The notes under the pieces: generated by a model
What the model was told of the DNA's origin: nothing
The model's database searches: none
Seen by the model: only the letters and a program-made list of their open reading frames with translations
Shown: one piece after another, positions 6,287 to 15,342 of the stretch
Position numbering within the stretch: the first letter of the stretch is position 1
Layout: each line of letters opens with the position of its first letter
Made by a program: the position numbers and the translations under genes
From: an uncultured Alphaproteobacteria bacterium
Lineage (GTDB): Bacteria; Pseudomonadota; Alphaproteobacteria; UBA7985; CAJQQZ01
Reading direction: 5' to 3'
NCBI GenBank assembly: GCA_905480445.1
Contig: CAJQQJ010000301.1
Span: 1 to 24,441, forward strand
Length of the DNA: 24,441 nucleotides

Positions 6287-7303
6287 ATGTCAGAAATCTA
6301 CATCGACTATCTAGGCGGTCACGACATAGCCAAGCTTAATCTCACCAACGACGACATTCTAGATGCTATCGAGGAAAGCTTAAGAGCGCAAGGTAATGGA
6401 AAAACGGCCATTGAACCGCGGGTGCATTTGCAACCGTCCAAAGCGCCATCGGCCACTGAAGTTAACGGGCATTTCAATGTTCTAAGAGGCTACATCGAAC
6501 CCATGGGGCTGGCGGGTGTCAAAGTCGTGGGTGATTACGTCGACAACTACAAACAGGGCCTGCGCTCTGAGATGGCCTTGCTTAACCTCTTCGATCCAAC
6601 CAATGGCACACCTTTGGCCGTTGTTGACGCCTCAGATATCACTGATATGCGAACGGGAGCAATCACGGCTTTAGGGGCCAAGTATCTGGCTCGAAAAAAT
6701 TCCAAAATCCTTGGACATATTGGCGCGAGAGGGACCTCTTATTGGAACGTCAGGCTATTAGATCATCTTTTTGATTTTGACGAAATTCGGGTCCATTCCC
6801 GCCGTCCCGAAAGCCGTGACGCCTTTGGCGAAAAACTGGCAGAAGATCTGGGTAAAGAGATCAAAGTGGTCGACAACTGGGAAGATTGCTTAGTTGGAGC
6901 GGATATTATGGTCGAAGCTTCTCGGCTAAATGAACCGGCACCTCTGTTCAAAACAGAGTGGATTATGGAAGGCTGCTGTGTCATCCCCTACGGCACGATG
7001 TCAGCGTTGGAACTATCGATCACGGACATTATGAGCAAAATCGTTATGGATGATTGGGGACAGGCTCATTCTGGCCCTTTTGGTGCCTTGAGAGCACACA
7101 TCAATGCCGGAAAGTTTAGTGAAGAGAATTTCCATGCCAACCTAGGAGACATCGTCGCTGGCCACAAACCAGGCCGGGATTCTGACAAAGAAATCAATCT
7201 TTTCTGGCATAGAGGACTGAGTTTAAGTGACATAGCTTTGGGTCATGCGATGCTTCAGAAGGCGAAGGCCTTGGGACTTGGCCAAAAATTGAGGTTTGCC
7301 TAA
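6287..7303 (+). CDS. Ornithine cyclodeaminase/mu-crystallin family protein
   Basis: A 338-aa protein of the ornithine cyclodeaminase/mu-crystallin family, which binds NAD(P) and acts as amino acid cyclodeaminase, imine/ketimine reductase or amino acid dehydrogenase. Seen: GVKVVGDY with Lys79 at the place of the substrate-carboxylate lysine, LFDPTNGTPLAVVDASDITDMRTGA with the family's substrate-binding Arg122, and a Rossmann segment after KYLARKNSKILG. That segment reads GARGTS (146-151) where the family normally has GAGVQA, so a glycine of the dinucleotide loop is Arg148. The C-terminal part (IPYGTMSALELS, DDWGQAHSGPFG) matches the family layout and the length is normal. The gene is divergent from the MIO-free lyase with 45 bases between starts, so the two are probably co-regulated. 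The substrate is unknown; an imine or 2-oxo acid from the same pathway is plausible. The Shine-Dalgarno is weak. Confidence 0.82.
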   Translation: MSEIYIDYLGGHDIAKLNLTNDDILDAIEESLRAQGNGKTAIEPRVHLQPSKAPSATEVNGHFNVLRGYIEPMGLAGVKVVGDYVDNYKQGLRSEMALLNLFDPTNGTPLAVVDASDITDMRTGAITALGAKYLARKNSKILGHIGARGTSYWNVRLLDHLFDFDEIRVHSRRPESRDAFGEKLAEDLGKEIKVVDNWEDCLVGADIMVEASRLNEPAPLFKTEWIMEGCCVIPYGTMSALELSITDIMSKIVMDDWGQAHSGPFGALRAHINAGKFSEENFHANLGDIVAGHKPGRDSDKEINLFWHRGLSLSDIALGHAMLQKAKALGLGQKLRFA

Positions 7304-7405
7304 GGTCAATTAGTCATTACATAACTTATCGTTATCCTAAAAAAGCCACTAAATGAGTGTTATGCAAGGCTGGCTATCAGCGACATGTCCTTTTAGAATG
7401 ATCAG

Positions 7406-8560
7406 ATGACCCGAATCCTAGACCGGTATATATTTTCCCAGTTAGCGATTGCTAGCGTTGCCATCACTGTCGTGTTGGTCATCGCTGCCGTGCTCACGAG
7501 ATCGCTTGTTTTGTTCAAGAAAGTTGTGAGTGGCGATTTGGCACTGAGGACTTTTTTTGATTTTATACTTCTGCTTATGCCGTCAATGGTGGCTGTAATT
7601 TTACCTATTTCAGTTTTCGCGGCAACTCTCTTTGTCTATGAAAAACTCGCTTCTGATAGCGAGCTAGTCGTCTTAAAAGCCACCGGGGTCAGCACCTTTC
7701 GACTTTCTACTCCTGCTTACATTCTTGCTGCTATATCGTCGGTTTTTCTTTTCGCGGTAACCTTCTATTTTCTCCCTGCCTCTTATGGAGCTTACAAGGA
7801 AATACAAAGGTCTCAAGGTGTTAGTATAGTCCGAACTTTAATCGAAATCGGAGTGTTCAAAGAAATCCAACCAGGCGTTACGGTTTTTGTGGGCGGAAAA
7901 GACGAGCAAGGAATGCTGACAGAGATAATATTGCATGACGAGCGAAAGCCGAACGAACCCACAACTGTGACTGCGAAAAAGGCAGAACTGTTTTCACATG
8001 AAGGTCAGGTACAAGTTATTTTGTATGAAGGTGTGCGCCAAACGATAGAAGCAACAACTGGCGTACCCTCAACGCTCGTTTTTGAGAAGACAGTTTACAA
8101 ACCGGGTGAGGACGCAGAGGCAAGAAAAACAATTGCTCGTAAAGACCTGAAGCCAAAAGAGCTTTATGTCCACGAATTAGCCTATTTTTCCAGGACTGCG
8201 GAAACAGCAAAAAAACGAAACCGTTACGCTTCTGAACTACACGATCGTATTACAACTCCTCTGCTCGTCATTGGCTTCGTCGCACTTGCTTTATCTGTTC
8301 TCTTGTCTGGCGATATTGATCGCAGAGGTACCGTTAAGAGGATACTGCTTGCCATTGTACTTGTATCAGTTCTTCAGCTTTTTTCATTGATCTCTAAAAA
8401 GCTTATAAAGAATGACGCAAGCGTGTTTTGGATGATGTATTTGGCAGCGGCTGCCCCCATAGCCTTGGCTATCGTTTGGCCGCATTGGATCAAGATTTAC
8501 ACTCTTTGGTTAATACGAATCTCGGCTAAAGGTGATCAAGAACCAAAGGGCACGCGATGA
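7406..8560 (+). CDS. lptF: LPS export ABC transporter permease LptF
   Basis: A 384-aa inner-membrane protein of the LptF/LptG (YjgP/YjgQ) family. Three hydrophobic segments lie in the N-terminal part (about 12-31, 56-77, 103-125). A soluble periplasmic beta-jellyroll region follows (about 140-255), and three more transmembrane segments lie near the C-terminus (around LLVIGFVALALSVLLS, ILLAIVLVSVLQLF and FWMMYLAAAAPIALAIVW). With LptG and the ATPase LptB it extracts lipopolysaccharide from the inner membrane and feeds the Lpt bridge to LptD. The neighbours lptG and lptD confirm the assignment and distinguish F (first) from G (second). The TGA stop overlaps the next start (ATGA). The upstream 102 bases hold TAGAAT (7394-7399) as a possible -10 box; no good Shine-Dalgarno precedes the ATG. 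Confidence 0.92.
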   Translation: MTRILDRYIFSQLAIASVAITVVLVIAAVLTRSLVLFKKVVSGDLALRTFFDFILLLMPSMVAVILPISVFAATLFVYEKLASDSELVVLKATGVSTFRLSTPAYILAAISSVFLFAVTFYFLPASYGAYKEIQRSQGVSIVRTLIEIGVFKEIQPGVTVFVGGKDEQGMLTEIILHDERKPNEPTTVTAKKAELFSHEGQVQVILYEGVRQTIEATTGVPSTLVFEKTVYKPGEDAEARKTIARKDLKPKELYVHELAYFSRTAETAKKRNRYASELHDRITTPLLVIGFVALALSVLLSGDIDRRGTVKRILLAIVLVSVLQLFSLISKKLIKNDASVFWMMYLAAAAPIALAIVWPHWIKIYTLWLIRISAKGDQEPKGTR

Positions 8561-9669
8561 TGATGAGACTTAGTTCCATTTCACCGCTACTGTCTTGGTA
8601 CATTGCCCGAACCTATTTGGTTTGGTTTGTTGGCATAGCCACAACGATTGTTTCGGTCATTTTCCTGGCTGATTTCGTCGATATGCTTCGTCGGATTGCA
8701 GGCGTTGAGCACTTAACTTTTGGTATTGCCGCCAAACTCGTCGCACTTAGGTTGCCATACTTCGCGCAGGAATTGGTCCCAATAATTGTTCTCTTTGCTT
8801 CCATGGGAACTCTATGGGCCCTGACTAGAAAACAAGAATTGATTGTTGCTCGAGCTGCAGGAGTTTCCGTCTGGCAATTCCTGTTTCCCCTCATACTAAC
8901 GGCGACTGCTTTAGGAGTGATTTTTGTAACGCTCTATAATCCGATTGCTTCAAAGCTCTATCACAATTTTATAAGTCTCGAGAAGCAGTACTTCGCTAAG
9001 AATAAGGACTTGGTTTCAATAGCCGGAAAAGGAAATGTTTGGATCAAGCATAAGGATCACGCAGGTCAAATCATCGTCAAGGGATATCCTATTGGAACGT
9101 CAACTAAGATATTGCAACGCGCCATCGTTTTGCACTTCGATTCCCACAGTAATTTGATCGAACGTTTCGACGCTGAACAAGTAATTTTCGAATCGGGCCG
9201 CATAAGGATACTATCAAGTTGGCATTCCAAGGCTGCGAATCCGCCGATATTTCTGGACAAAGGCGATCTTTTTTATCACGTACGCGTCAGTGATATTGCC
9301 AGCATGGTTCAGACTGCTGACTCGATCAGTATTTGGGAACTGCCAAACTACATTAAGTATCTGAAACAATCCAAACTACCATATAGAGACCACGAACTGC
9401 GATTCCAGCACTTATTGTCCTTACCAATTTTACTCGCCTTTATGATTTTGCTGAGTGCTGTGTTCTCTTTACGACTACCGCGAAAAGGTGGGACAGGGAC
9501 TCTAATCGCCAGTGGAGCCGCAATAACCTTGATTATTTTCTTTTTTTCGGATGTAATGAAGGCAATGAGCTTAAATGGGACTCTGCCTATATTACTGGCA
9601 ACATGGGTTCCTATAGCGACTATTTTTTGTTTTTCGCTAGCTGTACTTTTAAAGACTGAGGATGGTTAA
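8557..9669 (+). CDS. lptG: LPS export ABC transporter permease LptG
   Basis: A 370-aa LptF/LptG-family permease with the same 3 TM + periplasmic jellyroll + 3 TM layout as its neighbour. The first helix covers YLVWFVGIATTIVSVIFLADFVDML, and the conserved cytoplasmic loop includes RKQELIVARAAGVSVW, the coupling-helix region that contacts the LptB ATPase. The last helices follow SLPILLAFMILLSAVFSLRLP. Three ATG codons in a row (8557, 8560, 8563) make the exact start uncertain by two residues; the first overlaps the lptF stop by 4 nt, indicating translational coupling and equal subunit production. lptD follows after 50 bases. Confidence 0.92.
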   Translation: MMMRLSSISPLLSWYIARTYLVWFVGIATTIVSVIFLADFVDMLRRIAGVEHLTFGIAAKLVALRLPYFAQELVPIIVLFASMGTLWALTRKQELIVARAAGVSVWQFLFPLILTATALGVIFVTLYNPIASKLYHNFISLEKQYFAKNKDLVSIAGKGNVWIKHKDHAGQIIVKGYPIGTSTKILQRAIVLHFDSHSNLIERFDAEQVIFESGRIRILSSWHSKAANPPIFLDKGDLFYHVRVSDIASMVQTADSISIWELPNYIKYLKQSKLPYRDHELRFQHLLSLPILLAFMILLSAVFSLRLPRKGGTGTLIASGAAITLIIFFFSDVMKAMSLNGTLPILLATWVPIATIFCFSLAVLLKTEDG

Positions 9670-9719
9670 CCGCCGTTCTACCATTTTAAACAAGGGCCCC
9701 GTATTTTCGGGTTTATTGA

Positions 9720-12074
9720 ATGATCCAACTATTCAATTGGAATCGTCAGGACACTGTCACAAACCAAAACGCCATTCGCAGAGCGGTTAGCTGTGCTTTG
9801 TCGACAGGATTTCTTGCGTCTGTCGCTGTCTTTGGTTTCCTCGTTGCAGACAGCAGACCTGCCGTTGCACAATCAGATTTTAGCGCCGTCACCAGTGACA
9901 TTAAACTTTCCGGAGAAAAGGCCTTTTTGGGGGCCGACGAAGTTTGGTATGATCAAAAGCGTAGAATGGTTGGCGCTAAAGGAAAGGTAGAACTTTTCCA
10001 AGGCGACAAAGGCATCACCGCCGATCAAATTGAGTATTACCTGGACGAAGAGAAAATTATCGCGAAGGGCAATGTAACTCTGTTAGAGCCCAGTGGTAAT
10101 GCCGTCTTTGCAGAAGAGATCAATCTGGATCAGGATCTGAAACGCGGCTACGTGAAACAGATTGGCCTCTTGTTAGCCGATGGCACTCGAGCAGCAGCAG
10201 CCCATGGCATTCGGCGCTCTGAGACTATCATGGAGCTTCAAAAGGCGGTCTTCAGCCCCTGTGCCAATTGCAAAGACGATCCAACCCGACCTCTCTTTTG
10301 GGAACTTGGGGCCGACCAAATTATTTTGGACGACGAGCTTCAAGAGGTTTTCTACAAGAACGCACGCTTCAAAATCCTAGGCCGGACACTGTTTCGAACA
10401 CCCTACATGCGCCACCCCGATCCCCGATTGGACCGGAAATCTGGGTTCTTGTTCCCCACGGCTAAATATAGCGATGATTTAGGTTTCAGTGGCGGTTTGC
10501 GCTATTTTCAAACACTAGGAACTGACACAGACTTTACTTTCGAGCCCAGTGGCTACAGCAAAGGTGGAGGCTCTCTCGCCGGTACTTTTCGTCACCGTTT
10601 TGATGACGCCTACATAGAAGTATTCGGGCATGGCATTTACATTGATTCGGGCAGCCAACTGTCATCGAACATACTTGAAAGTGGCCACAGTGAGACGGAG
10701 GGATTACTGACAGCCGAGGGTTGGTGGCACATCAACGACACTTGGAAAGCCAGCTTCGATGGTCTCATAACCAGCGACAACCTTTATGCGCAAGATCTAG
10801 ACATTAACAGCTCTGAGATCTACGAAAACAAGGCCCTACTAGAAGGTTTTCATGGCCGTAGCTACACGTCCGTCGCCGCCTATGATTATCAGTATTTGAG
10901 AGGTAGCACGACTTTCGACGAGGACACATTTCCCTCGACTTTGCCAGAAGCAGCTCATTCTTTCATTTCAGAACCAGGGCAAAACTTCGGAGAAATTTGG
11001 CGAGCCGATTTAGGTAGCCGCTATCTTTACCGGGAGACAGGCAGAGACTCCCTGAAGCTGTCAGGACGACTAGGTGTGGAGATTCCCTACAAAACGGAAA
11101 GCGGTCATCTGTTCCGCCTTGAGGGTAATTTGAGAGGGGATTACTACGATGTGACCCAAGTAGATCCAACGTCCGACCTTGTTAACCCCCCTGCACCCAC
11201 CTACAGCGGTTCAGCAGACCGATTTTATCCTGAAGGTAAAATTGAGTGGCGCTACCCCTTGATAAAAAAAGGCCCTCAGTACGCCCAAACACTGGAACCC
11301 ATCGTGAGTTTCACCGCAACACCTGATGACAATGATTTAAATGATGGCCGTATCCCCAACGAAGACAGCGCTAACTTTCAATTCGACACGACTAATTTGT
11401 TTGACATTAACCGCTTTGCTGGCACCGATCGTGTAGAACCAGGGCAAAAGGTTAACTACGGTGTCAATTGGTCTTTGTTTGACCAAGGCCAAGAGTCCCT
11501 CAATGTTTTTGTCGGCCAATCCTATCGCTTGAACAACTCAACCTTGTTTCCAACCAATTCAGGTGTCGAAGATCAGTTGTCAGACGTCGTCGCACACTTT
11601 CAATTGCGGCAGCACGAAGCTTGGCCCTTGGGGAGCTTGGGTGAAATTAGCAATGTTAAATTAGACTACTTAACTCGCTATGATATTGATGATGAAAAGT
11701 TGAGACGCAATGAAGTCTATTTTTCAGGCACTATTGCCGATTTCACAGCAAATGCGAGTTATTTGGGCTTTGACCTAGACAATGGGTCAGCCAGACTGGA
11801 ACAAGTTTCAACCAGTCTTTCTTACAAGATTGATGATGCTTGGTCAGTGGGTGGTTATTACTCTCGCAATTTGGTTGATGATCAAAGCGTTCTAGCTTCT
11901 TCCTACCTACAGTATGAAAACGGCTGCTTCTCCTTCAAACTTACAGGTGCCAGAGATTTTAGCTCTACCGGCAGTGGCTATACCGTCGGCGCAGTCATAT
12001 CCTTCTCACACTTGGGTGTATTCGATATAAACGGTAAGGATTTTTCCTCTATCCTTTCAGAAGAAGAAAACTAA
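9720..12074 (+). CDS. lptD: LPS-assembly outer membrane protein LptD (OstA/Imp)
   Basis: A 784-aa outer-membrane beta-barrel precursor. A long signal peptide (charged N-region with RR at 20-21, hydrophobic CALSTGFLASVAVFGFLV) ends at about residue 50 (AVA|QS). An LptA/OstA-like periplasmic domain covers about residues 58-170. Next comes FSPCANCKDDP with Cys181 and Cys184, a CxxC typical of alphaproteobacterial LptD. A C-terminal barrel of many alternating aromatic strands runs to the end. With the LptE lipoprotein it inserts LPS into the outer leaflet. The barrel has one further Cys in ENGCFSFKL, which could pair with the CxxC cysteines as in E. coli LptD; this is inference. The Shine-Dalgarno is poor (GGG 9 bases upstream). 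It lies between lptG and the chaperone gene surA, which folds LptD in known systems. Confidence 0.93.
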   Translation: MIQLFNWNRQDTVTNQNAIRRAVSCALSTGFLASVAVFGFLVADSRPAVAQSDFSAVTSDIKLSGEKAFLGADEVWYDQKRRMVGAKGKVELFQGDKGITADQIEYYLDEEKIIAKGNVTLLEPSGNAVFAEEINLDQDLKRGYVKQIGLLLADGTRAAAAHGIRRSETIMELQKAVFSPCANCKDDPTRPLFWELGADQIILDDELQEVFYKNARFKILGRTLFRTPYMRHPDPRLDRKSGFLFPTAKYSDDLGFSGGLRYFQTLGTDTDFTFEPSGYSKGGGSLAGTFRHRFDDAYIEVFGHGIYIDSGSQLSSNILESGHSETEGLLTAEGWWHINDTWKASFDGLITSDNLYAQDLDINSSEIYENKALLEGFHGRSYTSVAAYDYQYLRGSTTFDEDTFPSTLPEAAHSFISEPGQNFGEIWRADLGSRYLYRETGRDSLKLSGRLGVEIPYKTESGHLFRLEGNLRGDYYDVTQVDPTSDLVNPPAPTYSGSADRFYPEGKIEWRYPLIKKGPQYAQTLEPIVSFTATPDDNDLNDGRIPNEDSANFQFDTTNLFDINRFAGTDRVEPGQKVNYGVNWSLFDQGQESLNVFVGQSYRLNNSTLFPTNSGVEDQLSDVVAHFQLRQHEAWPLGSLGEISNVKLDYLTRYDIDDEKLRRNEVYFSGTIADFTANASYLGFDLDNGSARLEQVSTSLSYKIDDAWSVGGYYSRNLVDDQSVLASSYLQYENGCFSFKLTGARDFSSTGSGYTVGAVISFSHLGVFDINGKDFSSILSEEEN

Positions 12075-12099
12075 GTTTCCCCGATCCACGTAGATTGAT

Positions 12100-12121
12100 T
12101 GAGAAGTATTGACGCTTCTCA
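12100..12121 (+). terminator. Weak terminator-like hairpin after lptD
   Basis: TGAGAAG/CTTCTCA form a perfect 7-bp stem (12100-12106 with 12115-12121) with an 8-nt loop, followed by CTTTT. It may partly separate lptD from surA, which begins about 100 bases later. The T run is short, so read-through is likely. Confidence 0.45.
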
Positions 12122-12224
12122 CTTTTGCCCAAGTTGATTGTTGTAATGAGCTCTGTTAGAGCTGTTCAACATATCGACTTGCTGCTGTCTCTAGCGCTTC
12201 ACGAATTGAAAGAGGTTACGTCCC

Positions 12225-13490
12225 ATGGCAACTGTGATTTTCAAAGGCTTCGTCTCTGCCTTTTTCGTCATCTTGCTAACTATTCAAGCGAATGCCCAAA
12301 CCTTGGCGCGTCCTGTCGCTGTCGTGAACGATTCCATCATTACTCAGTATGATTTGGACAACAGGATTGCGCTGGCTATTGCCAGTTCAGGGTTGCCAAA
12401 TGATCCACAAACAAGGCAAAAAACACAAAAACAAGTCATGCAGTCGTTGATCAATGAGGTTCTACAGCTTCAGGAAGCCCGGAAAGTAGGAATCAACATA
12501 GGCCCAACGGACGTAGATGCAACCATCGCGCGGATTGCCAAGCAAAACGGAACAGATCTTAAGACGTTCTTACAGCAGATGCGGACCGCCGGTGTTGGCC
12601 CGTCCACTTTGCGCCAACAAATAAAAGCACAGATGTCATGGGTCCAATTGGTTGGCCGACGGCTAGGCTCTCAGGTTCAAGTGACAGATGAAGAAGTCAA
12701 TCGCAACGTTCTTCGCCTACAACAAAACAAAGGGCGAACAGAACGAAGGCTTGCAGAAATTTTCTTGCCTTCCGACCAAAATGGGAGCTTTGAAGCGGCT
12801 AACCAAACGATCCAAGTTATTTTGCAGGAATTAAGAAACCGTAAGTCTTTCGGTGCGATAGCCCAGCAGTTCAGCCAGTCTGCAACTGCAGCCAGCGGAG
12901 GAGATCTTGGTTGGGTTATGGAAGGTCAATTGGCACCCGAGGTCGAACGAGCGCTTACAGGAAGTCAAAAGGGCTTCGTTACAAAACCAGTGAAAACACC
13001 CAATGGCGTCTATATTTATGCCGTTCGAGGGACGAGGCAGATTGGCGTCGGAAGCACAGTGGAATTGGCTGCTGTCAAACAACTGGTTATCCCAATCGCA
13101 GGCGACTTAAAAAGTGCGGCTGGTCAGCAAGCTTTGGCACAAGCCTACGGCGTATCTGAGAGCGTTCGGAGCTGTGCTGAATTCGATAATGCCATGGCAA
13201 CTCTTGGTGGCTCTGGCACTGAGGATCGCGGAATGGTAGAGATGTCATCTTTCCCAGCAGAATTGGCTAAACTTTTGAGAGGCCTGCCAATCGGAAGACC
13301 AACCCCGCCGATCCCTGCCCCAAATGGTGCCGCCGTTCTCATCGTCTGCGATCGCCAAACACGCACAGAAAATACCTCAATAGAGCCTGGTAAAATAAAA
13401 CGACAACTGCAAGAAGAGCGCTTGTCTGTTTTGGCACAACGCTTCCTAAGAGATCTACGTCGTCAGGCCTATATTGACCTTCGGATATGA
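12225..13490 (+). CDS. surA: Periplasmic peptidyl-prolyl isomerase/chaperone SurA
   Basis: A 421-aa precursor with a signal peptide (hydrophobic GFVSAFFVILLTI, cleavage after ANA at residue 24). A SurA N-terminal chaperone domain follows (VAVVNDSIITQYDLDNR, then helices to about residue 150), and one parvulin PPIase domain covers about residues 178-270 (RRLAEIFLP ... SGGDLGWVMEGQL ... VKTPNGVYIYAV). E. coli SurA has two parvulin domains; a second one is not recognisable here, although residues 280-390 may be a degenerate remnant. It helps outer-membrane proteins such as LptD to fold, matching the gene order. The stop overlaps the pdxA start by 4 nt (ATGA). Confidence 0.88.
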   Translation: MATVIFKGFVSAFFVILLTIQANAQTLARPVAVVNDSIITQYDLDNRIALAIASSGLPNDPQTRQKTQKQVMQSLINEVLQLQEARKVGINIGPTDVDATIARIAKQNGTDLKTFLQQMRTAGVGPSTLRQQIKAQMSWVQLVGRRLGSQVQVTDEEVNRNVLRLQQNKGRTERRLAEIFLPSDQNGSFEAANQTIQVILQELRNRKSFGAIAQQFSQSATAASGGDLGWVMEGQLAPEVERALTGSQKGFVTKPVKTPNGVYIYAVRGTRQIGVGSTVELAAVKQLVIPIAGDLKSAAGQQALAQAYGVSESVRSCAEFDNAMATLGGSGTEDRGMVEMSSFPAELAKLLRGLPIGRPTPPIPAPNGAAVLIVCDRQTRTENTSIEPGKIKRQLQEERLSVLAQRFLRDLRRQAYIDLRI

Positions 13491-14494
13491 GTGAAGGCTT
13501 AAAACCTATAGCGTTGACCATGGGTGATCCGGCGGGTGTCGCCGGGGAAACAACAATCAAAGCCTGGCAAAAACTGAGGGCCGGATCTGATTGTTTTTTC
13601 TTGATTGGCGACCCTGACCACATCCGTAACACAGCCCTGTCTCTAAACCTCGCTTGTCCCGTGCAACCTATTGGGGATCCCGATCAAGCGATGGATTGCT
13701 TCAATGTGGCCCTCCCGGTTTTTCCAATGAAATTGGCAGAGATTGCCGAACCTGGAATTGGCAACTGTCAGAACGGCAAAGCGATAACCAGCTCGATCGA
13801 GACGGCTGTCAATTTCTGTAAATCAGGAAGTGCCCTAGCACTTGTCACTAATCCGATAAACAAAGCGGTTCTTTACGACGCTGGTTTTGAGCACCCCGGT
13901 CACACTGAATATCTAGCTGAACTGGCCGGAGGCGGAAAGATCTCCGTCATGATGCTCGCCAGTGAAGAACTGAAGGTTGTTCCCCTCACTCTTCATGTTT
14001 CTTTGAAAGATGCTGTCCGGCAGATAGATGAGCAATTGCTCAGTACCGTGATTTCTCTTGTTCATCTTGAGATGCAAAATAAATTTGGCCTCCCCAATCC
14101 TCGCATTGCGGTCTCCGGCCTCAATCCACACGCCGGCGAAAAGGGAGCGATGGGCAAAGAAGAGATTGAAGTCATCGAACCAGCGCTCAGAAAACTCCGT
14201 AACCAAGGAATGGACCTCACAGGCCCGCTACCTGCCGATACGATGTTTCATGCAGAAGCACGAAAAACCTATGACGTCGCCATCTGTATGACCCACGATC
14301 AGGCCCTCATACCAATCAAAACCATAGCTTTCGATGACGCCGTTAATGTGACTCTTGGATTGCCCTTTGTCAGAACCTCTCCGGATCATGGAACGGCTTT
14401 CGATATCGCTGGGCAAGGCATCGCTAAGCCTAACAGCCTGATTGCCGCAATCAAAGTGGCTAGCCTCTTAGGCACAGGTGCTCGAACCCAATGA
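13487..14494 (+). CDS. pdxA: 4-hydroxythreonine-4-phosphate dehydrogenase
   Basis: A 335-aa enzyme that oxidises 4-phosphohydroxy-L-threonine with NAD in the DXP-dependent pathway to pyridoxal 5'-phosphate. It opens with TMGDPAGVAGE, the family motif (usually TMGDPAGIGPE). The three metal-binding histidines are H170 (LTLHVSLKD), H215 (GLNPHAGE) and H270 (CMTHDQ), spaced 45 and 55 residues apart as in the E. coli enzyme. The C-terminal TSPDHGTAFDIAG is also canonical. Length is normal. The start overlaps surA and the stop overlaps rsmA, each by 4 nt. The surA-pdxA-rsmA order is the same as in many Proteobacteria. Confidence 0.95.
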   Translation: MSEGLKPIALTMGDPAGVAGETTIKAWQKLRAGSDCFFLIGDPDHIRNTALSLNLACPVQPIGDPDQAMDCFNVALPVFPMKLAEIAEPGIGNCQNGKAITSSIETAVNFCKSGSALALVTNPINKAVLYDAGFEHPGHTEYLAELAGGGKISVMMLASEELKVVPLTLHVSLKDAVRQIDEQLLSTVISLVHLEMQNKFGLPNPRIAVSGLNPHAGEKGAMGKEEIEVIEPALRKLRNQGMDLTGPLPADTMFHAEARKTYDVAICMTHDQALIPIKTIAFDDAVNVTLGLPFVRTSPDHGTAFDIAGQGIAKPNSLIAAIKVASLLGTGARTQ

Positions 14495-15342
14495 CCCGTA
14501 CTTTTCCTGAACTTCCTCCGCTACGCGAAGTTATCCAGAACCATGGACTTTTAGCCAAGAAGAGCTTGGGCCAGAACTTCCTAATGAACCCTACAGTGAC
14601 CGATTATATCGCTGGGTCGTCCGGTGATTTGAAAACGGGCACTGTTATTGAGATTGGACCAGGTCCCGGCGGTCTAACGCGCAGCCTACTAAAGGCCGGA
14701 ACCAACAATCTTTTGGCGCTAGAAAAGGATGTCCGCTGTGTTGCAGCGCTCCTGCAGCTGCAACAAGCCTTCCCTGACCAGCTGACAATTTTGGAGCAGG
14801 ACGCTTTGGCCTTTGACTATGGCAGTTTAAAGGAGCAACCCGTTACGATCGTCGCCAATCTGCCCTACAACATCGCAACACCTTTGTTGATTGGTTGGTT
14901 GAAGCTAATCGCTAGCGGCACATCTACCATCCAAGGCATGACTCTTATGTTTCAACGCGAAGTCGGCCAAAGAATAACCGCGGCGCCGGGAAACAAAAGC
15001 TACGGCAGGTTGGCCATAATCTGCCAATGGCTTTGTGACACTTATTCGGTTTGTGAACTGCCGCCGTCCGCTTTCACACCACCACCAAAAGTTCATTCAG
15101 CCGTTGTTGGTTTCAAGCCTTTAGCGAGCCCACGTTTTAAGGCCTCTCTTCCTTGTTTGGAAAAGGTAACAGCGGCGGCTTTCGGGCAAAGACGTAAGAT
15201 GTTGCGCCAGAGTTTGAAAAAGCTAGACGTCGAGTTGCCAGCACTTTTAGCGACCTCAGACATAGCTGGAGACCGTCGACCAGAAGATCTCTCAATTGAA
15301 GAGTTCTGTCGGCTTGCTACCGCTTATGAAGAACTGGTTTAA
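14491..15342 (+). CDS. rsmA: 16S rRNA dimethyladenosine transferase RsmA/KsgA
   Basis: A 283-aa SAM-dependent methyltransferase that dimethylates two adjacent adenines in the 3'-terminal hairpin of 16S rRNA late in 30S assembly. Seen: KKSLGQNFL (23-31), the SAM-binding EIGPGPGGLT (54-63), and the catalytic NLPYNIATPLL (123-133). The C-terminal helical domain includes FGQRRKMLRQSLK. Length and motifs are normal. The ATG overlaps pdxA by 4 nt. The TAA stop overlaps the TAA of the convergent gmk gene, and no terminator separates the two. Confidence 0.95.
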   Translation: MTRTFPELPPLREVIQNHGLLAKKSLGQNFLMNPTVTDYIAGSSGDLKTGTVIEIGPGPGGLTRSLLKAGTNNLLALEKDVRCVAALLQLQQAFPDQLTILEQDALAFDYGSLKEQPVTIVANLPYNIATPLLIGWLKLIASGTSTIQGMTLMFQREVGQRITAAPGNKSYGRLAIICQWLCDTYSVCELPPSAFTPPPKVHSAVVGFKPLASPRFKASLPCLEKVTAAAFGQRRKMLRQSLKKLDVELPALLATSDIAGDRRPEDLSIEEFCRLATAYEELV

